A stretch of 64,000 nucleotides of DNA from Achromobacter veterisilvae (GTDB lineage Bacteria > Pseudomonadota > Gammaproteobacteria > Burkholderiales > Burkholderiaceae_B), in the NCBI RefSeq assembly GCF_900496975.1, contig NZ_UFQC01000022.1, positions 37,042 to 101,041 on the forward strand, written 5' to 3'. The notes beneath the pieces are model-generated. The model ran no database searches. It saw only the letters and a list, made by a program, of their open reading frames with translations, and was not told where the DNA came from. Shown piece by piece: positions 60,443-64,000 of this stretch (its first letter is position 1; the number at the start of each line of letters is the position of its first letter). The translations under genes were made by a program, and so were the position numbers.

Positions 60443-62131
60443 ATGCGCATCGATCGGAAATTTCCAAGCCGCCTGTCAATGCGTATGCGTAAAGAAGCCT
60501 CTTTCCTGCTTGCGGTCCTCTGCCTGGCCACAACGGCCTCCCTGGCCCAGCGGGCGCCCACGGCGGGCCAACTATTGCAGCAGGCCGAGCCGCCGAAACG
60601 CCTGCCTTCCGCCGAAGCGCCGCCCACCTCCATCGAAGAGCGCATGGGCATGCCGGCAGGCAATGGCTCGCGCTTCCAACTCAAGCGCGTCCGCTTGACG
60701 GGCAACCAGGCGTTCACCGAGCAGCAGTTGCTTCCCCTCATCCAGGATGGGATCGGGAAGACCTTGAGCCTGGGCGAACTCGATGCGCTGACCCGGCGCA
60801 TCACCGACTACTACCGCAGCCATGGCTATCTCGTTGCGCGCGCCTATCTGCCCCCGCAGGAGATCCAGGACGGCACAGTCACCATCGCCGTGCTGGAAGG
60901 CCGGATCGGCGAGGTCGTCCTGAACAATCCGGCGGGCGTCGCCAGCAGCGCGCTTGCTCCCGCGCAGCGCATCCAGGCGGGGGACCCGATACACAACGAG
61001 GAACTGGAAGGCGCGCTCTTGCGCCTGGCTGACCTTCCCGGCGTCGCGGTGACGTCCACCTTGCGCCCTGGCGCGACCGTGGGGACGTCCGACTTTCTGG
61101 TGGACGTGGCGCCGGGACGGGTATTGACCGGCTCTGTCGACCTCAGCAACTTCGGCAACCGCTACACCGCGGCCACCCTGCTGGGCAGCAGCCTCTACTG
61201 GAACAACCCGGCCGGTATCGGCGACCAGTTGAGCCTGCGCGCGCAGACCGGCGGCAGCAAGTTCAACTATGGCCGCATCGGCTACCAGCTTCCGGTGGGC
61301 CAGTCCGCCACGCGCATCGGCGTTGCCTTGTCGCGGATGCATTACAAGCTGGGCAAGGAATTCGCGCCCCTGGACGCGGGCGGCGATGCGACCGTCGCCA
61401 GCCTGTACCTGTTGCATCCCCTGCTCCGCAGCCGCGACAGCAACTGGTACGCCACGCTGCAATACGACGACAAGCGCCTGGAGGACCGGATGGACGCGGC
61501 CTCGATCGAATCCGACAAGCGCGTACACGAGTTGAGTGTCGGCATCGCCGGCAATTTCATCGATGGCCTGGGCGGCGGCGGGGCCAATAACGCCAGCCTG
61601 ACCTATACCGCCGGCAGACTGGACCTGGATTCCGTCAGCGCCGGGATCGACGCACTGAGCGCGCGCAGCGAAGGATCGTTCGGCAAATGGGCGGGCGCCT
61701 TCCAGCGCCTGCAACGCTTGCCGGCCAACCTGACGCTGTTCCTGAACGCCAACGGCCAATGGTCCGACCGGAATCTGGATTCATCCGAAAAGATGTTCCT
61801 GGGCGGCGCGGCCGGCGTGCGCGCTTATCCGCAGGGCGAGGCCAGCGGCGACAGCGGGTATCTGCTCAACGTGGAATTGCGTTACCCCTTGGGGTACGGC
61901 TGGGAAGCAGTGGGCTTTTACGACCGGGGCCAGGTGCGCATCAATCATTCGCCGTGGATCGGCGCGGCCGATAACCAGCGCACGCTGGCCGGCTACGGCA
62001 TCGGCGCGAGCTATGTCTCCGCGTCGTTCAGCTTGAGCGTCTATGCGGCCTGGAAGGCCGGCACCGGGCAGCCGACGTCGGACGTAGACCGCAAGCCGCG
62101 CGTTTGGGCGCAGGCGGGCTATCAATTCTGA
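60443..62131 (+). CDS. TpsB transporter (ShlB/FhaC/HecB family)
   Basis: A 562-residue outer-membrane secretion pore. Signal sequence, a plug-linker region, POTRA domains (about 77-230; the first reads RFQLKRVRLTGNQAFTEQQL, with SHGYLVARAYLPPQEIQDG) and a 16-strand barrel with the conserved VRAYPQGEASGD loop motif (about 455-466). The C-terminus ends in Phe (WAQAGYQF). It translocates the upstream TpsA protein. The start could be 13 codons later (MRMRKEA) with a better signal peptide. Confidence 0.92.
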   Translation: MRIDRKFPSRLSMRMRKEASFLLAVLCLATTASLAQRAPTAGQLLQQAEPPKRLPSAEAPPTSIEERMGMPAGNGSRFQLKRVRLTGNQAFTEQQLLPLIQDGIGKTLSLGELDALTRRITDYYRSHGYLVARAYLPPQEIQDGTVTIAVLEGRIGEVVLNNPAGVASSALAPAQRIQAGDPIHNEELEGALLRLADLPGVAVTSTLRPGATVGTSDFLVDVAPGRVLTGSVDLSNFGNRYTAATLLGSSLYWNNPAGIGDQLSLRAQTGGSKFNYGRIGYQLPVGQSATRIGVALSRMHYKLGKEFAPLDAGGDATVASLYLLHPLLRSRDSNWYATLQYDDKRLEDRMDAASIESDKRVHELSVGIAGNFIDGLGGGGANNASLTYTAGRLDLDSVSAGIDALSARSEGSFGKWAGAFQRLQRLPANLTLFLNANGQWSDRNLDSSEKMFLGGAAGVRAYPQGEASGDSGYLLNVELRYPLGYGWEAVGFYDRGQVRINHSPWIGAADNQRTLAGYGIGASYVSASFSLSVYAAWKAGTGQPTSDVDRKPRVWAQAGYQF

Positions 62132-62192
62132 GGATGGGCAATGGGAGTCCGCGCGGCCCGCCGCCATGGCGAACTTGATCAAACCGAAGCGC

Positions 62193-62415
62193 TCATCCAC
62201 CCAGCATCCCGAGGAAGGCCAGACTGGCGGGCGACAGCGACCGGCCGATACGCGTGACGAGCCCCACGGACCGGAACACCGACGGCGCGACGAGGGGAAT
62301 ACAAACCAGCCCCTCCATGTCGGTCAGGCCCAGCCCCATCCGCGGCAGGGCCGAAACACCCAGGCCCGACCTGACCAGCGCGCAGCAGGTAGTTCGCTGG
62401 GCGCCTCGAACGCAT
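62193..62415 (-). pseudogene. LysR-family regulator, 3' remnant
   Basis: About 70 codons in one frame read ALVRSGLGVSALPRMGLGL, then GLVCIPLVAPSVFRSVGLVTRIGRSLSPASLAFLGML, the end of a LysR substrate-binding domain. The N-terminal HTH and most of the sensor domain are missing; upstream codons past about 62415 do not continue the pattern. The right end is approximate, where the fragment meets the AtuA remnant. Confidence 0.72.
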
Positions 62416-62424
62416 GCCATACCG

Positions 62425-63083
62425 ACAAGGCGGCGCTGGAACTGCTGGCGCGCGAGATCGCGTCGGCAGGCACTTCCTTTGCCCCCGGAACCACCGGGGC
62501 AGGCGGACGGGCCGGCGCTTCGCCACTGATCCGCCAGTACTCCTTCCTGCTCGGCAAGTCTCAAGTCAGGCCAAAGGTCTATCTGGATGGCCGCGCCTTG
62601 GACCTGGTGGACGCGGATTCGCCCCCGCCGCCGCCCCGCCCGGCCCCGGACGCCACGATGGCCGAAGCTGCGCCCAGCACCTGGCGGGAACCCGCGAACG
62701 CCGTTACCGTGCCGCTGATTCGGCTGGCCTGGGCGCGCTCGGGCGACAAGGGAAACACCTCCAACATCGGCGTCATCGCGCGCAAGCCCGAATGGCTGGA
62801 ACTGCTGCGCTCTCAATTGACGCCGGATCGAGTGGCGCAGTACCTCGCCCACCTGGTGCGGGGGCCGGTTGCGCGCTACGAACTACCGGGCATCCATGCC
62901 TTCAACTTCGTGTGCGAAAACGCCCTGGACGGGGGCGGCATGGCCTCGCTGCGCAACGATGCGCTGGGCAAGGGGATGGCCCAGATCCTCCTGTCCATGC
63001 CGGTCAGTGTGCCCGCCGGAACGACCGGCATGTCCCTGGCCCTCGGGGCGAGTTTCCCGGAGAGAACGGGAGGTCGGCCATGA
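62425..63083 (+). pseudogene. AtuA-type acyclic terpene utilisation protein, 3' remnant
   Basis: The frame to 63083 carries LELLAREIASAGTSFAPGTTG and then the C-terminal AtuA-like segment LIRLAWARSGDKGNTSNIG..., GIHAFNFVCENALDGGGMASLRND and KGMAQILLSMPVSVP. These match the end of DUF1446/AtuA proteins, which are about 450-600 residues. The N-terminal two-thirds are missing and codons before about 62425 are noise. It could be translated only from an accidental start. Confidence 0.75.
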
Positions 63084-63127
63084 CACGCGGCGCGGCGCGC
63101 GGGCGGCCTTGATGCAGTCAACTTTGA

Positions 63128-63146
63128 AATGAGAGTTGTTATCATT
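63128..63146. promoter_or_regulatory. Fur box before the second fecI
   Basis: AATGAGAGTTGTTATCATT is a dyad with arms AATGA / TCATT and resembles the Fur consensus. It ends one base before the predicted ATG, so repressor binding would cover the transcription start region. Confidence 0.65.
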
Positions 63147-63147
63147 T

Positions 63148-63693
63148 ATGATGCAGCCTCTTTCGACAGTCCGACAGCTCTTGCCGCCAGTGCCGATCCC
63201 TCCTCAACCCAGTAGCTGGCTCGCCAAGTACGCGATGATGTTCCGCGACTGGACGCGCCGCAGCGAGCATCCGCAGGAAGCGGAAGATGCGCTGCAGGAT
63301 GCCGCGCTGGGCATGCTGAAGCGGCAAGGCGCCACGCTGGCCGATCCCTGCGCCTACCTCTACCAATCCAGCCGCAACAACCTGGCGAGCGGCCTGCGCA
63401 AGCTCGGCCAACGCGCCGGCGTGCCGCTGCACGACCTGCCCGAATACGAACACCCGCGCTCGGCCGACGCCATCCTGGAACTCGATGGGATCCAACTGGC
63501 GCATTCGATCGACGCCGCATTGCGGCAACTGCCCGAGAAATGCCGCCAGGCCTACATCTGGCACCGGCTCGACGGCCTGACCCAAGTCGAGGTTGCCGCC
63601 CGGCTGGGGCTGTCTCTCAATACCGTCGAACGCTATATCATGCGTGCCATGCGCCACCTGCGCGATGCACTGCAAAACGACGCCGCAGGCTGA
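63148..63693 (+). CDS. FecI-like ECF sigma factor
   Basis: A 181-residue ECF sigma factor. Region 2 contains WLAKYAMMFRDWTRRSEHPQEAEDALQDAALGML. Region 4 is LPEKCRQAYIWHRLDGLTQVEVAARLGLSLNTVERYIMRAMRHLRDAL. A Pro-rich N-terminus (LLPPVPIPPQP) is unusual. Start choice between adjacent ATGs at 63148 and 63151 is open. It is followed by a FecR-type gene and is a second, distinct FecIR system in the window. Confidence 0.88.
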   Translation: MMQPLSTVRQLLPPVPIPPQPSSWLAKYAMMFRDWTRRSEHPQEAEDALQDAALGMLKRQGATLADPCAYLYQSSRNNLASGLRKLGQRAGVPLHDLPEYEHPRSADAILELDGIQLAHSIDAALRQLPEKCRQAYIWHRLDGLTQVEVAARLGLSLNTVERYIMRAMRHLRDALQNDAAG

Positions 63694-63710
63694 ACCCGGC
63701 CCTCGCCCCC

Positions 63711-64000
63711 ATGAACCATCCTCTGGATCCCCGCCAATATTCCGACCCGCGCGACGCCGCGGCGGCGTGGTTTGCCCGCGCGCGGTCGGGACGCATGAAC
63801 GGCGCGGATCGCCAGGCCTTCGACGCCTGGCTGGAGGCGGACCCGGCGCACCGCAAGGAATACGCGCTGCTGGAACGCGTCTGGGAAAGCACCGGCCAGG
63901 CGGGACACGAACGCCTGCGCGCATTGGCCGGCGAGCCCCCCGCCGTGCCCGCGAGCCGCGGCCGCCGGGCGGCGCTGGGCTGGGCGCTGGCCGGCGCGGG
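63711..64000 (+). CDS. FecR-like regulator (partial, runs off the window)
   Basis: About 96 residues are visible: MNHPLDPRQYSDPRDAAAAW opens, followed by a DUF4880-like segment (DRQAFDAWLEADPAHRKEYALLERVW). A basic stretch and the start of a hydrophobic segment (AALGWALAGAG) follow. This is the cytoplasmic N-terminus of a FecR-type anti-sigma protein for the sigma factor 18 bases upstream. The membrane and periplasmic parts lie beyond the window. Confidence 0.82.
   Translation, partial: MNHPLDPRQYSDPRDAAAAWFARARSGRMNGADRQAFDAWLEADPAHRKEYALLERVWESTGQAGHERLRALAGEPPAVPASRGRRAALGWALAGA

Noticed and set aside
62166..62424. N-terminal part of the rightward frame leading into the AtuA remnant
   Set aside because: It is opposite the LysR remnant and shows no AtuA similarity; an open frame by chance.
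1..64000. CRISPR arrays, tRNA/rRNA genes, insertion sequences
   Set aside because: No regularly spaced direct repeats, cloverleaf-type genes, rRNA-like stretches or transposase genes were seen by eye.

Overview
The window is high-GC DNA (my estimate is in the mid-60s percent) with tightly packed genes. The mix of genes suggests a betaproteobacterium of the Alcaligenaceae, Bordetella- or Achromobacter-like: four orphan Bug/TctC-type binding proteins, FecI/FecR regulators paired with TonB receptors, a type III secretion effector with a CesT-type chaperone, a class A beta-lactamase and a two-partner adhesin. The assignment rests on gene content, not on a marker gene. No rRNA, tRNA, CRISPR array or complete insertion sequence was seen.

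Layout. 1-7.7 kb: end of an unknown gene, a low-affinity iron permease-like protein, an MFS transporter, a complete branched-chain amino-acid/amide ABC importer (binding protein, LivH, LivM, LivG, LivF with ATGA overlaps) and a class A beta-lactamase. 7.8-11.7 kb: a three-gene leftward operon with a CesT-like chaperone, a 915-residue putative type III effector whose C-terminal half carries PI3/PI4-kinase-like catalytic motifs, and an unknown protein; an ECF-sigma-type promoter motif lies upstream. 11.8-16.4 kb: a Fur-box-controlled siderophore receptor with DUF3325, DUF3649 and PepSY genes. 16.5-25.2 kb: a fluoride-response locus with three fluoride (crcB) riboswitch copies. One variant precedes a DUF190 gene, one leftward copy precedes a pair of MutS-like ATPases, and one rightward copy precedes a CLC-F / small protein / CrcB / DUF190 operon. 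A 2-TM protein, a histidine phosphatase and an MFS gene follow.

25.4-31.6 kb: an overlapping operon of a PRPP-synthetase homologue, a divergent phosphoketolase-like enzyme, a beta-CASP metallo-hydrolase and an AMP-phosphorylase-like enzyme, which looks like an unusual nucleotide/pentose-phosphate route. 32-35.7 kb: an AraC regulator, a fumarylpyruvate-hydrolase-like enzyme, a Bug protein and a TauE-like exporter. 35.7-37.3 kb: a chemoreceptor. 37.5-48 kb: a catabolic island of two leftward operons with a LacI-type regulator between them. Near-identical palindromes (consensus ATGAAWCGKTTCAT) in front of both operons suggest one regulon. An orphan ModA-like protein follows. 49.3-53.4 kb: a FecI/FecR/FecA-type iron-uptake system. 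53.4-56.3 kb: a 7TM sensor kinase and response regulator, divergent from 56.3-62.1 kb, an HMW-like TpsA adhesin and its TpsB transporter. 62.2-63.1 kb: 3' remnants of a LysR gene and an AtuA gene facing away from each other, which look like a deletion scar. 63.1-64 kb: a second FecI with a Fur box and the start of a FecR gene that runs off the window.

The strongest leads are the kinase-fold effector operon, fluoride-riboswitch control of a MutS-like pair, the PRPP/phosphoketolase/AMP-phosphorylase operon, and the LacI operator set. Everything here was read by eye; no alignment or structure prediction was run.
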